Below are positions 1 to 9,034 of a DNA stretch of 64,000 nucleotides, piece after piece; positions within the stretch are counted from its first letter, which is position 1; each line of letters opens with the position of its first letter. The notes beneath the pieces were generated by a model, which ran no database searches, was not told the origin of the DNA, and saw only the letters and a program-made list of their open reading frames with translations. Source of the stretch: Orbus hercynius (lineage in GTDB: Bacteria > Pseudomonadota > Gammaproteobacteria > Enterobacterales > Orbaceae); NCBI RefSeq assembly GCF_003634275.1, contig NZ_RBWY01000002.1, positions 186,001 to 250,000 on the forward strand, in the 5' to 3' direction. The position numbers were made by a program, and so were the translations under genes.

Positions 1-433
1 CGAAGGACTACTGCTATTAACCAATAATGGCAGTTTACAAGCGAAAATTGCCTCGCCTAGGTTTAAATTACCGAAGACTTATTGGGCGCAAGTAGAGGGA
101 ATATTGACACCTACCGCGATTGAGCAGCTACAAAACGGCGTTCAATTAAAAGAATTTACCACTAAACCAGCTAAGGCTAAAATCTTGGCAGAACCTTTGG
201 CATTATGGCAACGAGATCCGCCGATTAGAGAGCGTAAATCGGTGCCAACATCATGGTTAAGTCTTACCATCACCGAAGGTAAGAATCGCCAAGTCAGGCG
301 GATGTGCGCGGCAGTTGGTTTCCCTTGTTTAAGGTTAGTTCGCGTGCAAATTGGCCAATTTAATCTGCTTGCTAACCCACTGGCTTTAGGGCAATGGACT
401 AAGCTGACTGAAGCTGATTTATATCGTATGTAA
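1..433 (+). CDS. rluE: Pseudouridine synthase RluE, 3' part (5' end outside window)
   Basis: This is the C-terminal part of a 23S rRNA pseudouridine synthase of the RsuA/RluB/RluE family. Reading from base 2 the frame is open from the window edge and begins EGLLLLTNNG, the segment just after the catalytic aspartate in this family, followed by PRFKLPKTYWAQVEG. The C-terminal KNRQVRRMCAAVGFP segment with RLVRVQIG is the family signature. E. coli RluE modifies U2457 of 23S rRNA. The catalytic aspartate lies upstream of the window. No start codon should be assigned here; an internal TTG at 104 is not a start. RluE rather than RluB or RsuA is preferred from the short C-terminus. Confidence 0.85.
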   Translation, partial: EGLLLLTNNGSLQAKIASPRFKLPKTYWAQVEGILTPTAIEQLQNGVQLKEFTTKPAKAKILAEPLALWQRDPPIRERKSVPTSWLSLTITEGKNRQVRRMCAAVGFPCLRLVRVQIGQFNLLANPLALGQWTKLTEADLYRM

Positions 434-463
434 TGTAAAGATAAACTCAATAGGGAGAATATT

Positions 464-1273
464 ATGATCAATAAAGACACGATGCTTTGTATGTCTTTAT
501 CGGCAAGACCGGGTAACTTTGGCACACGATTTCATAATAGTTTATATGAGCAGTTAGGACTGAATTTTGTTTATAAAGCTTTTTCAACCAATAATATTGA
601 AGATGCGATTAAGGGAATTCGGGCATTAAGTATTCGTGGGTGTGCGATTTCGATGCCATTTAAAGAAGCGTGCATGCCGTTTCTAGATACTTTGACCGAT
701 TCGGTTCTTGCTATTGATTCAGTCAACACCATCGTCAATGATAATGGTCATTTAACCGCTTATAACACCGATTATATTGCTATTCGTAAATTAATTAGCC
801 AATATCGGTTATGCCAATCGCAGTCGGTTATGATCCATGGCAGTGGCGGGATGGCAAAAGCCGTTATCGCGGCATTTTATGATGCTGGGTTTAAAAATGT
901 CACCATATTGGCCCGTCATGAGGCTGCCGGTCAATCATTAGCGCAAAAGTATCATTTTTCAGCAGTGACTCATCCGACCAAGCATTATGATATTTTAGTC
1001 AATGCAACGCCAATTGGCATGTCAGGTGGCGCTGATAGCGATAAACTTTCTTTTCCAGCTGAATTAATTCATAAAGCTTGCGTTGTTTTTGAAGTGATTG
1101 CAATGCCGGTTTGTACGCCACTGATTAATGAAGCAAAGCGCCACAATCTGATGACAATATCGGGCAGAGAAGTGATGATTTTACAAGCAGTTGAGCAATT
1201 TATTTTGTATACTGGCCAAACGCCAACTGATGCGCAAATTAGCATTGCCGCAGATCTTGCCAGCCAAGCATAG
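464..1273 (+). CDS. Shikimate 5-dehydrogenase-like protein (AroE-like, HI0607 type)
   Basis: A 269-aa NADP-dependent shikimate dehydrogenase-family protein. The N-terminal substrate domain holds the conserved lysine in SMPFKEA and an NTDY segment with the conserved aspartate. A Rossmann motif HGSGGMAKAV follows. The N-terminus MLCMSLSARPGNFG departs from canonical AroE (which has the SxS substrate motif) and resembles the SDH-L subgroup known from Haemophilus HI0607, whose physiological substrate is uncertain and whose activity on shikimate is low. A ribosome binding site AGGGAG lies about 8 bases before the ATG. It starts 30 bp after rluE, so the two may be cotranscribed. It is probably not the main biosynthetic AroE. 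Confidence 0.8.
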   Translation: MINKDTMLCMSLSARPGNFGTRFHNSLYEQLGLNFVYKAFSTNNIEDAIKGIRALSIRGCAISMPFKEACMPFLDTLTDSVLAIDSVNTIVNDNGHLTAYNTDYIAIRKLISQYRLCQSQSVMIHGSGGMAKAVIAAFYDAGFKNVTILARHEAAGQSLAQKYHFSAVTHPTKHYDILVNATPIGMSGGADSDKLSFPAELIHKACVVFEVIAMPVCTPLINEAKRHNLMTISGREVMILQAVEQFILYTGQTPTDAQISIAADLASQA

Positions 1274-1449
1274 CTAAAGCGCCATTGTGCTAATATAATG
1301 CTATGTAGCCTAGTTAGATTCGCATGGTAAAATCTGCTGATAAAAATGTAAATTGATCAATAATATAGATTTGTTAAAATGGGTTATTTGGTTGATAATA
1401 AGTAAGAAATTTTAGTCAATTATAAGAAATTATTGGAGTTATTGTTCAA

Positions 1450-2403
1450 ATGACAGAACAAAAAAAGGTGGGTTTTTTTGCTCGCTTAAAAAATGGTCTA
1501 TTTAAGACTAAGCAAAATATTGGCTCTGGTTTTATCAGTCTGTTTAAAGGTAAGAAAATTGATGATGCACTATTTGATCAATTGGAAGAACAACTACTAA
1601 TTTCTGATGTTGGTGTTGATACGACTCAAAAAATTATTGCCTCGCTGACAGAGCATGCCTCACGAAAACAGCTGAAAGATGCTGATGCCTTACATGACTT
1701 ATTGAAACAAGAGATGAGTGCTATTCTTGCTGATGTAGATAAACCGCTTGATCTCGATGGTCATAAACCGTTTGTTATTTTAATGGTTGGCGTCAATGGT
1801 GTCGGTAAAACAACAACCATTGGTAAACTGGCTAAGCAATTTCAAAATCAAGGTAAATCGGTCATGTTAGCGGCGGGTGATACCTTTAGAGCGGCAGCTG
1901 TTGAGCAATTACAAGTGTGGGGCGAGCGTAATAATATTCCTGTCATTGCCCAGCATACCAATGCCGATTCTGCTTCAGTGATTTTTGATGCCTTACAAGT
2001 GGCTAAATCAAAAAAAGTGGATGTGTTAATTGCTGACACCGCTGGTCGATTACAAAATAAATCTCACTTGATGGATGAGCTCAAGAAAATTGTCCGCGTT
2101 ATGAAAAAACAAGATGAAACAGCGCCTCATGAAATTATGCTAACCATAGATGGTAGCACTGGCCAAAATGCGATGAGCCAAACCAAACTTTTTGATGAAG
2201 CGGTTGGATTAACTGGCTTGACGCTGACTAAGCTTGATGGCACAGCAAAAGGTGGGGTAATTTTTAGCATTGCCGATCAGTTTAATATTCCGATTCGTTA
2301 TATCGGGATCGGTGAAAAAATCGATGATCTGCGTCCTTTTGTGGCTCAGGATTTTATTGATGCACTTTTTGACAACAATACAGATAATAGCGAAAGCGTA
2401 TGA
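1450..2403 (+). CDS. ftsY: Signal recognition particle receptor FtsY
   Basis: SRP receptor GTPase that delivers ribosome-nascent chain complexes to the SecYEG translocon at the inner membrane. The 317-aa protein carries the NG domain: P-loop GVNGVGKTT at 114-122, DTFRAAA, DTAGR at 196-200 and TKLDGTAKGG from 260. It keeps the amphipathic membrane-targeting segment KKVGFFARLKNGLFKTK at the N-terminus. It lacks the roughly 180-residue acidic A domain of E. coli FtsY (497 aa). GGAG at 1435-1438 is the only ribosome binding site candidate and stands 11 bases from the ATG. The stop overlaps the ftsE start (ATGA), the usual ftsYEX arrangement; rsmD is not upstream. Confidence 0.97.
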   Translation: MTEQKKVGFFARLKNGLFKTKQNIGSGFISLFKGKKIDDALFDQLEEQLLISDVGVDTTQKIIASLTEHASRKQLKDADALHDLLKQEMSAILADVDKPLDLDGHKPFVILMVGVNGVGKTTTIGKLAKQFQNQGKSVMLAAGDTFRAAAVEQLQVWGERNNIPVIAQHTNADSASVIFDALQVAKSKKVDVLIADTAGRLQNKSHLMDELKKIVRVMKKQDETAPHEIMLTIDGSTGQNAMSQTKLFDEAVGLTGLTLTKLDGTAKGGVIFSIADQFNIPIRYIGIGEKIDDLRPFVAQDFIDALFDNNTDNSESV

Positions 2404-3071
2404 TTCAATTTAATCACGTCAGTAAAGTTTATTCTGGCGGTAAACCCGCGTTGCAGAATATTAACTTTTCGCTTAACAGTGGGGAAATGGCTTTTTTGAC
2501 GGGTCACTCTGGCGCCGGCAAAAGTACTTTATTACGTTTGATTTGTGGATTAGAACGCGCCAATGATGGTCATGTTTTGCTTAATGGCTATGATGTCAGT
2601 CAGCTAAAAAAATCCGATTTGCCTTTTTTACGCCGGCAAATTGGAGTGATTTTTCAAGATCACCAATTGCTGATGGATCATACGGTCTATGATAATGTTG
2701 CCATTCCGCTGATTATTTTGGGTAAGCCTGTTGAAGAGATTCGTCGCCGGGTTTCGGCTGCATTAGATAAAATTGGCTTAATTGATAAGATGAAATTCTA
2801 TCCGATTCAATTATCTGGCGGGGAGCAGCAGCGAGTGGGCATTGCAAGAGCAATTGTTAATAAGCCGACGATACTACTCGCTGATGAGCCCACAGGTAAT
2901 TTGGATGATAAATTGTCTAAAGATATTTTAAAATTATTTGAAGAGTTTAATCAAACCGGCGTAACAGTATTAATGGCAACGCATAATACTGGACTTATAC
3001 GGCGTAAGCATCACCGTATTTTAAATTTAAGCCAAGGGCGCTTAATTGGAGATACGCATGTTAGTGACTAG
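2400..3071 (+). CDS. ftsE: Cell division ATP-binding protein FtsE
   Basis: ABC ATPase that works with FtsX at the division septum to activate amidases for peptidoglycan hydrolysis. The 223-aa protein shows Walker A GHSGAGKS (35-42), the Q-loop FQDHQ, signature LSGGEQQ (138-144) and Walker [15 protein letters not shown]. Its length matches E. coli FtsE (222 aa). It overlaps ftsY by 4 bases and ftsX by 14 bases, which points to translational coupling in one operon. Confidence 0.98.
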   Translation: MIQFNHVSKVYSGGKPALQNINFSLNSGEMAFLTGHSGAGKSTLLRLICGLERANDGHVLLNGYDVSQLKKSDLPFLRRQIGVIFQDHQLLMDHTVYDNVAIPLIILGKPVEEIRRRVSAALDKIGLIDKMKFYPIQLSGGEQQRVGIARAIVNKPTILLADEPTGNLDDKLSKDILKLFEEFNQTGVTVLMATHNTGLIRRKHHRILNLSQGRLIGDTHVSD

Positions 3072-4023
3072 CCGTAAAAAGAATCCACAACGAGATGATA
3101 ATGCCTTTTTTCCACGCTGGATTCGGCAGATTAAATATGCTTGGCAAAATGTGTTTAATGATTGTAAACAGCATATTTTCGCTACTTTATTAACCATTAT
3201 TGTGATTGCCATTTCGATTGTGTTACCAACGATTAGTTATCTACTTTGGAAAAATGCCAACGAAGCGGCGCATCAGTGGTATCCAACGCCCAATTTAACG
3301 GTCTATTTAGATAAATCATTAACTCAGCAGGAAACGGATACCTTAGTGAGTAACATCAAGCAGTATCCAGAGGTAGCTGACGTTGTGTACTTATCGCGAG
3401 AACAAACGCTTGAGGAGTTTAAGCTGTGGTCAGGATTTAGTGAGGCAATCGATTTGCTCGATGAGAATCCATTGCCCGCTGTGGCAATTGTCATTCCTAA
3501 AGAGGAGGCAAAGCAAAGCGCAATTTTGCATGCGATGCAGACGGAAATTGTTCAACTCAAAGGGGTCAGCGATGTTAGATTGGATGATAGCTGGTTTACG
3601 CGTTTAACGGCGTTAACTGATATGGTCAAAGCGATTGCCTGGACGATTGCTATTTTTATGATGATTGCCGTGTCATTAGTGATAGGCAATAGTATTCGGT
3701 TAGCTATTTTTGCCAGAAGACAAACCATTATTGTGATGCAGCTTATTGGCGCAACCGAAGGATTTATCCTACGGCCATTTTTATATAGTGGAATGTTTAA
3801 TGGGTTTGTCAGTGCGGTAGTGGCTTTGATATTATCGGAAATATTTATTTTTCAAATTGAGGCGATCATCTTGAATGTTTCATCTGTTTTTGGAACAATA
3901 TTTACCATAGATGGTCTAAACTGGGATGAAGCACTGTTTATTGTGTTATTATCTACTATTATTGGCTGGCTTTCTGCGCTAGTTGCAACAAAAAAATATT
4001 TAAAGATGACCCATATTGCTTAG
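3058..4023 (+). CDS. ftsX: Cell division protein FtsX
   Basis: Membrane partner of FtsE, transmitting ATPase activity to periplasmic murein hydrolase activators. The protein (321 aa from the ATG at 3058) has one N-terminal membrane segment (FATLLTIIVIAISIVLPTISYLL), a periplasmic domain of about 110 residues, and three C-terminal membrane segments, as expected of the family. A TTG at 3046 would add four residues, but GGAGA at 3048-3052 sits at the right distance for the ATG at 3058, so I chose that. It overlaps the end of ftsE by 14 bases. Confidence 0.96.
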   Translation: MLVTSRKKNPQRDDNAFFPRWIRQIKYAWQNVFNDCKQHIFATLLTIIVIAISIVLPTISYLLWKNANEAAHQWYPTPNLTVYLDKSLTQQETDTLVSNIKQYPEVADVVYLSREQTLEEFKLWSGFSEAIDLLDENPLPAVAIVIPKEEAKQSAILHAMQTEIVQLKGVSDVRLDDSWFTRLTALTDMVKAIAWTIAIFMMIAVSLVIGNSIRLAIFARRQTIIVMQLIGATEGFILRPFLYSGMFNGFVSAVVALILSEIFIFQIEAIILNVSSVFGTIFTIDGLNWDEALFIVLLSTIIGWLSALVATKKYLKMTHIA

Positions 4024-4084
4024 TGAGGCAGGTGTGTTGTTGATACAATAGTCAGTATGAAAATGGTTATTATTTGGACTAAAA

Positions 4085-4100
4085 TGTGAACTAAATCACA
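4085..4100. promoter_or_regulatory. CRP binding site upstream of rpoH
   Basis: TGTGAACTAAATCACA matches the CRP consensus TGTGA-N6-TCACA in all ten specified positions. It lies 107 bases before the rpoH start. CRP control of rpoH is known in E. coli. The site overlaps the -35 element of the sigma-E-like promoter listed next, so binding could compete with or tune that promoter. The site is seen; function is inference. Confidence 0.7.
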
Positions 4101-4114
4101 TATCAGTGGTCTAA
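4088..4114 (+). promoter_or_regulatory. Sigma-E-like promoter for rpoH
   Basis: A -35 element GAACTA (4088-4093) and a -10 element TCTAA (4110-4114) are separated by exactly 16 bases. This matches the spacing of the E. coli rpoH P3 promoter, whose elements are GAACTT and TCTGA and which is read by RpoE. Both elements have one difference from that promoter. It would link envelope or extreme heat stress to sigma-32 synthesis, assuming the genome encodes rpoE. Confidence 0.5.
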
Positions 4115-4206
4115 CTTTTAAATAGTTAAATGTTAAATGAGCTAAATTGAATATGATATTCGGGGTTGTCTGCTAAGAACCGCGAAAATAAGTAGGGGGA
4201 ATTTAT

Positions 4207-5067
4207 ATGGCTAACGAAGTAAAAATGCAATCTGTTGCTTTGATTCCACAAGGTAATATCGAATCTTATCTGCGCATGATTAACACTTACCCGATGTTAA
4301 GTGCAGAAGAAGAAAAAGAACTAGGTGAAAAACTGTATTATCAAGACGATGTGAATGCGGCAAGGCAGCTAATTTTATCACATCTTCGTTTTGTTGCGCA
4401 TATTGCGCGAGGTTATTCCGGTTATGGTCTGCCACAAGCTGACCTTATTCAGGAAGGCAATATTGGTTTAATGAAAGCAGTACGTCGTTTTAATCCTGAA
4501 ATGGGCGTACGTTTGGTGTCATTTGCTGTGCACTGGATTAAGGCTGAAATTCATGAATATGTACTGAAAAATTGGCGAATTGTTAAAGTTGCGACGACGA
4601 AAGCGCAGCGTAAATTATTTTTTAATCTACGTAAATCCAAACAACGTTTAGGTTGGTTTAGCCATGATGAAGTCGGTATTGTGGCCGATGAACTCGGCGT
4701 GACACGTAAAGATGTACTTGAAATGGAATCACGTATGTCAGCCCAAGATATGTCATTTGATATGGATAATGACGATGATGATAATGCAGTTATTGCACCA
4801 GCATTGTACTTAGAAGATATTAATTCCAATTTTTCACAATCGATTGAAAATGATAATTGGGAAACCGATACAACTGATAAATTGCATGAAGCATTGTCTA
4901 AATTAGATGAACGCAGCCAAGATATCATTAAAGCGCGCTGGTTAGATGCTGATGATACTAAATCAACACTACAAGAGCTTGCGGCAAAATATCAGGTGTC
5001 TGCTGAACGTATTCGTCAGTTAGAAAAAAACGCAATGCAAAAATTGCGTATGGCGATTGAAAATTAA
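4207..5067 (+). CDS. rpoH: RNA polymerase sigma-32 factor RpoH
   Basis: Heat-shock sigma factor directing RNA polymerase to chaperone and protease genes. The 286-aa protein has region 2 ([37 protein letters not shown]), the RpoH-specific box QRKLFFNLR, and region 4 with a C-terminal helix-turn-helix ([27 protein letters not shown]). Length matches E. coli (284 aa). A strong AGGGGGA lies 7 bases before the ATG. It follows ftsX by 183 bp and has its own promoter signals; a hairpin terminator follows. Confidence 0.98.
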   Translation: MANEVKMQSVALIPQGNIESYLRMINTYPMLSAEEEKELGEKLYYQDDVNAARQLILSHLRFVAHIARGYSGYGLPQADLIQEGNIGLMKAVRRFNPEMGVRLVSFAVHWIKAEIHEYVLKNWRIVKVATTKAQRKLFFNLRKSKQRLGWFSHDEVGIVADELGVTRKDVLEMESRMSAQDMSFDMDNDDDDNAVIAPALYLEDINSNFSQSIENDNWETDTTDKLHEALSKLDERSQDIIKARWLDADDTKSTLQELAAKYQVSAERIRQLEKNAMQKLRMAIEN

Positions 5068-5087
5068 CGGCATATAGACATTCAAAT

Positions 5088-5118
5088 AAAACAGCCGAGT
5101 TTAATACTCGGCTGTTTT
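5088..5118 (+). terminator. rpoH terminator, probably bidirectional
   Basis: AAAACAGCCGAG (5088-5099) pairs perfectly with CTCGGCTGTTTT (5107-5118) across a 7-base loop, ending in a T-run. The A-run on the left gives a T-run on the minus strand, so it can also end the convergent gene at 5140-5775. Confidence 0.9.
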
Positions 5119-5139
5119 ATTTATATTCGAATTTTAATT

Positions 5140-5775
5140 TTAAGATACAATTGAAGTGGCTTTGTTCTTTTTCACTTTTTGGGGCTCAATGAGAGCATTT
5201 AGTGCTAAGTAATCACTGTGTTCTAAAATAAGAACGTCAGTTAATCCTATCAGCTCATCTTCATCATCTTTTGGGTTTTCTCTTTGTTGCCACAGTATAC
5301 AATAGTATTTTTGGCTATTTTCTTCTTTATCTATTTCTAGATGAATCGAATCAAAATAACTACGTTCTTCATCGGATAATTGATTGATTTCATCTAGATC
5401 ATCAGGGAAATCATGATCGATATAACTGAGATCTTCTTTTTCATCTAACAATTGTTTTAGACGGACAAACCGCTTATTTAAAAAACAATAAAGAATTTCG
5501 TCCTTTTTCTTTAAATAATTTTCGAAACTTACGTCTAGAACAGAAACAATTTTACGATTGTTTGTTGCATTAAAGTAATAATGTTTTGAACTTATGATTA
5601 AAAAAATAGGAAATAAAAAAAGACCGATGATACTCATAATAGGATGAATAAAGTACCCTAATATAATAAACAGTAACCAAAAAATAATACAAAATTTAGA
5701 GTAAATTTTTTTATGATAAAATTGTTTTGGATTTTGGCCATAGTAATCGAATAAATCAACTGGTTTATTTTGCAT
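5140..5775 (-). CDS. Unrecognised membrane protein, 211 aa
   Basis: I do not recognise this protein. It has a short charged N-terminus (MQNKPVDLFDYYGQNPK), then two adjacent hydrophobic stretches at about residues 27-47 and 48-62 that likely form a membrane hairpin. A soluble domain of about 145 residues follows; it is acidic in the middle (EKEDLSYIDHDFPDDLDEINQLSDEERSYF) and ends in a lysine-rich tail. It contains no enzyme motif I can name. Its base composition is more AT-rich than its neighbours. The ribosome binding site is weak (AAGA). It lies alone between rpoH (convergent) and frr (same strand, 115 bp upstream). Being accessory or lineage-specific is inference. Confidence 0.65.
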   Translation of the reverse strand: MQNKPVDLFDYYGQNPKQFYHKKIYSKFCIIFWLLFIILGYFIHPIMSIIGLFLFPIFLIISSKHYYFNATNNRKIVSVLDVSFENYLKKKDEILYCFLNKRFVRLKQLLDEKEDLSYIDHDFPDDLDEINQLSDEERSYFDSIHLEIDKEENSQKYYCILWQQRENPKDDEDELIGLTDVLILEHSDYLALNALIEPQKVKKNKATSIVS

Positions 5776-5809
5776 ATTTGCATCTTATTTTTTAATGCCA
5801 GAACCGAAT

Positions 5810-5853
5810 AAAATAGATATAACTGAATAAGTTGAATCAATCATATCTATTTT
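5810..5853 (-). terminator. Possible frr terminator (inverted repeat)
   Basis: AAATAGATAT (5811-5820) and ATATCTATTT (5843-5852) are perfectly complementary, with one more A-T pair outside. The loop is long (about 22 bases) and there is no clean T-run after it on the minus strand, so termination is weakly supported. Confidence 0.3.
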
Positions 5854-5890
5854 TGGGCGTATTAGAACATTAACTTCCAATACGATTTAT

Positions 5891-6448
5891 TTAAAATTCC
5901 ATCAACTCTTTTTCTTTGTCAGCAAGAATAACATCTAATTTTTTGATCATATTATCTGTGAGTTTTTGAATCACATCTTGTGATTTGTGCTCATCATCTT
6001 CTGAAATAGCTTTGTCTTTTAATAGCGCTTTAATTTGATCGTTAGCATCACGTCTAACATTACGAATCGCAACTCGTCCTTGCTCTGCTTCACCACGAAC
6101 GATTTTAGTTAAATCACGGCGACGTTCTTCGGTTAGTGCCGGTAGTGGTACTCGAATAACCGTTCCAGCAGAGGACGGATTTAAGCCTAGATCAGACGCT
6201 AAAATTGCTTTTTCAACGGCTGGCGACAATGATCGATCAAATACCGTAATGGCAAGGGTACGTGAATCTTCCGCAACCACGTTAGCAAGTTGACGTAGTG
6301 GTGTTGCACTACCATAATATTCAACCATAATACCATCAAGTAGGCTTGGTGAAGCCCGACCGGTACGAATTTTACCAATATGATTTTGGAAAGCTTCTAA
6401 GCTTTTTTCCATTCTATCCTGAGCGTCTTTATGTATCTCATTAAGCAT
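5891..6448 (-). CDS. frr: Ribosome recycling factor Frr
   Basis: Splits post-termination 70S ribosomes together with EF-G. The 185-aa product has the family's exact length and signatures: [30 protein letters not shown] near the N-terminus, [26 protein letters not shown] and the C-terminal [17 protein letters not shown]. It follows pyrH by 21 bp on the same strand, the standard rpsB-tsf-pyrH-frr order, and is probably cotranscribed with pyrH. Confidence 0.98.
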   Translation of the reverse strand: MLNEIHKDAQDRMEKSLEAFQNHIGKIRTGRASPSLLDGIMVEYYGSATPLRQLANVVAEDSRTLAITVFDRSLSPAVEKAILASDLGLNPSSAGTVIRVPLPALTEERRRDLTKIVRGEAEQGRVAIRNVRRDANDQIKALLKDKAISEDDEHKSQDVIQKLTDNMIKKLDVILADKEKELMEF

Positions 6449-6469
6449 AATAAACCTTCTTTCCTATAA

Positions 6470-7210
6470 TTATTGACTTATAGTCACATTATTGTTGATA
6501 AGTGTACCTTCTGGTTCACCAAGGATAACACGTTTTAGTGCACCTGGTTTATTCATATTGAATACGCAGATAGGTAGATTATGATCTCGAGCGAGGGTAA
6601 AGGCAGCAAGATCCATCACTTTGAGTTCATCATCAAGTACTTTCTCATAGTTGAGTGTTTTAAATAGTGTTGCATTCGGTTCTTTGACCGGATCTGCGGA
6701 GTAGACACCATCCACTTTAGTCGCTTTTAACACCACGTCTGCTTCGATTTCAATGCCTCTTAAACAGGCTGCAGAATCAGTAGTGAAAAATGGATTGCCC
6801 GTTCCTGCTGATAAAATAACAACTTTGCCATGACGTAGTAAACTAATGGCTTCCGTCCAACGGTAGTCATCGCATACACCGTTAAGTGGAATGGCAGACA
6901 TTAAACGCGCATTCACTTCTATGCGGTGTAGTGCATCGCGCATAGCCAGGCCATTCATCACGGTTGCCAGCATACCCATATGGTCACCAACAACTCGGTT
7001 CATGCCTGCTTTTGCAAGGCCTGCACCTCTAAATAAGTTACCGCCACCAATGACTACCGCAACTTCGACTCCCATTTCGACTAGATCTTTAATTTCTAAA
7101 GCCATGCGATCAAGAATAGAAGCGTCAATACCAAAACCTTCATCACCTTGTAGGGCTTCACCGCTCAGTTTTAAAAGGATACGTTTATAGTGGGGAGTTT
7201 GCGTGGTCAT
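6470..7210 (-). CDS. pyrH: Uridylate kinase PyrH
   Basis: Hexameric bacterial UMP kinase making UDP for pyrimidine nucleotides. The 246-aa amino-acid-kinase fold protein shows [15 protein letters not shown] at the N-terminus, the [11 protein letters not shown] phosphate loop, the GDHMGMLAT segment, the [14 protein letters not shown] nucleotide-binding segment and [10 protein letters not shown]. It lies between tsf (116 bp upstream, after a terminator-like hairpin) and frr. Confidence 0.98.
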   Translation of the reverse strand: MTTQTPHYKRILLKLSGEALQGDEGFGIDASILDRMALEIKDLVEMGVEVAVVIGGGNLFRGAGLAKAGMNRVVGDHMGMLATVMNGLAMRDALHRIEVNARLMSAIPLNGVCDDYRWTEAISLLRHGKVVILSAGTGNPFFTTDSAACLRGIEIEADVVLKATKVDGVYSADPVKEPNATLFKTLNYEKVLDDELKVMDLAAFTLARDHNLPICVFNMNKPGALKRVILGEPEGTLINNNVTISQ

Positions 7211-7285
7211 AGCCGAATGATCCTATGAGTAAAAAATTAATAATCGATTTGTAAGTGTAATTCTAAAACATTTTTCTGATAAACA

Positions 7286-7306
7286 AAACCGCCTTAACGG
7301 CGGTTT
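7286..7306 (-). terminator. Hairpin between tsf and pyrH
   Basis: AAACCGCC (7286-7293) pairs with GGCGGTTT (7299-7306) around a 5-base loop. Read on the minus strand the stem is followed by TTGTTT. It would end or attenuate rpsB-tsf transcription before pyrH, as tsf terminators do in enterobacteria. Confidence 0.75.
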
Positions 7307-7326
7307 CAGCTATTTTCAGTTCAAAA

Positions 7327-8184
7327 TTAAGATTGTTTGGACATTGCCGCAACTTCAGCTGCGAAATCAACTTCAACTTTCTCAATACCTTCACCCACTT
7401 CAAAACGGATAAAAGTTGCAACTGCTGCGTTTTTCTCTTTGAGTAAATCACCAACAGTTTTTGATGGATCCATGACAAATTGTTGACCAGTTAAAGAAAC
7501 TTCACCAGTGAATTTACGCATACGGCCTTCAACCATTTTTTCTGCGATTTCACGTGGTTTACCAGACTGCATTGCAATATCAATTTGAATTTGGCGTTCA
7601 TGTTCTACAACATCAGCTGGAACGTCAGATGGATTCACATATTCTGGTTTACTTGCTGCAATATGCATTGCGATGTGTTTAACTAACTCATCTTCAGCGC
7701 CGTTTGCGGCAACTAATACACCAATTCGAGCACCGTGTTGGTAGCTACCAACAACGCCGCCATTGATTTCAGCAATACGACGAATACCGATGTTTTCACC
7801 AATTTTTGCCACTAATGCAGTTCTTTCTTCTTCAAATTTAGCTTGTAATACGGCAACGTCGCTAATGCGATCAGCGAGCGCAGCTTCTGCTACTTTTTCA
7901 CTAAATGCTAAGAATCCAGCGTCTTTTGCAACAAAGTCAGTTTCACAGTTAATTTCTAAAATCACACCAAATTGTTTATCTGCTGAAATTTTAGAAATAA
8001 TCACGCCTTCGGCAGCAACGCGGCCTGCTTTTTTAGCTGCTTTTGCTTGACCTGATTTACGCATGTTATCGATTGCAAGTTCGATATCGCCATTTGCTTC
8101 AACTAATGCTTTTTTACATTCCATCATACCTGCGCCAGTTCTTTCACGCAGTTCTTTAACCATAGAGGCAGTTACTTCAGCCAT
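7327..8184 (-). CDS. tsf: Elongation factor Ts
   Basis: Guanine nucleotide exchange factor for EF-Tu. The 285-aa protein (283 in E. coli) has the N-terminal UBA-like domain [29 protein letters not shown], the TDFVAKD segment that contacts the EF-Tu magnesium site, [10 protein letters not shown], and the coiled-coil region. Downstream of rpsB with a 118-bp gap containing a stable hairpin, it belongs to the rpsB-tsf operon. Confidence 0.98.
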   Translation of the reverse strand: MAEVTASMVKELRERTGAGMMECKKALVEANGDIELAIDNMRKSGQAKAAKKAGRVAAEGVIISKISADKQFGVILEINCETDFVAKDAGFLAFSEKVAEAALADRISDVAVLQAKFEEERTALVAKIGENIGIRRIAEINGGVVGSYQHGARIGVLVAANGAEDELVKHIAMHIAASKPEYVNPSDVPADVVEHERQIQIDIAMQSGKPREIAEKMVEGRMRKFTGEVSLTGQQFVMDPSKTVGDLLKEKNAAVATFIRFEVGEGIEKVEVDFAAEVAAMSKQS

Positions 8185-8254
8185 TTTTTAATCCTCTGTT
8201 AAATCTGTCATTTGCCCAAATTATCTTCGGCAAATTGTATTTGATACACAAGAA

Positions 8255-8276
8255 TAGGAGGAGAACACTCCTCCTA
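8255..8276 (-). terminator. Intercistronic hairpin between rpsB and tsf
   Basis: TAGGAGGAG (8255-8263) pairs perfectly with CTCCTCCTA (8268-8276) around the 4-base loop AACA. On the minus strand it is followed by TTCTTGTG, not a full T-run. It more likely attenuates, or stabilises the rpsB message 3' end, than fully terminates. Confidence 0.55.
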
Positions 8277-8302
8277 ATAATAGGTAAATATCGATCAATA
8301 AA

Positions 8303-9034
8303 TTATTCAGCAGCTGTTTCTTCAAACGTTTCTGATGAAACCGGAGCTTGGTTTTGTTCACGTCCAGAACTTACTGCGCTTGCAACTGCATTTGCATAAA
8401 GTTGGATTGCACGAATTGCGTCGTCATTACCAGGGACAATGTAATCAATGCCATCTGGATTTGAGTTAGTATCAACGATAGCAACAACAGGAATACCTAG
8501 GTTGTTTGCTTCTTTAATCGCGATATGTTCGTGATCTGCACCGATAACGAAAATCGCATCAGGTAAACCACCCATATTTTTGATACCACCAAGGCTATTT
8601 TCTAATTTAGCCATTTCACGTGTACGCATTAACGCTTCTTTTTTGGTTAATTTATCAAAAGTTCCATCTTGTGATTGCGTTTCTAGATCTTTCAAACGTT
8701 TAATTGATTGACGAACTGTTTTCCAGTTAGTCAACATACCACCTAACCAACGGTGATTGACATAGAATTGTCCACAGCTTTCTGCCGCTTGTTTTACCGC
8801 TTCGCTTGCAGCACGTTTTGTACCAACGAATAAAATTTTACCGCGACGAGCAGCAACTTTATTTAGCATATCTAATGCTTCGTTGAACATAGGAACTGTT
8901 TTTTCAAGGTTAATAATATGAACTTTATTACGAGCACCAAAAATAAATGGTTTCATTTTTGGGTTCCAATAGCGGGTTTGGTGACCGAAGTGTACACCAG
9001 CTTGCAGCATATCGCGCATAGATACTGTAGTCAT
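8303..9034 (-). CDS. rpsB: 30S ribosomal protein S2
   Basis: S2 assembles late at the 30S head-body junction and is needed for S1 binding. The start at 9034 gives [28 protein letters not shown], matching E. coli S2 from its first residue (243 aa versus 241). GAGG lies 5 bases upstream. A longer frame to 9082 runs through the leader and would add 16 residues without homology, so it was rejected. First gene of the rpsB-tsf operon. Confidence 0.97.
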   Translation of the reverse strand: MTTVSMRDMLQAGVHFGHQTRYWNPKMKPFIFGARNKVHIINLEKTVPMFNEALDMLNKVAARRGKILFVGTKRAASEAVKQAAESCGQFYVNHRWLGGMLTNWKTVRQSIKRLKDLETQSQDGTFDKLTKKEALMRTREMAKLENSLGGIKNMGGLPDAIFVIGADHEHIAIKEANNLGIPVVAIVDTNSNPDGIDYIVPGNDDAIRAIQLYANAVASAVSSGREQNQAPVSSETFEETAAE

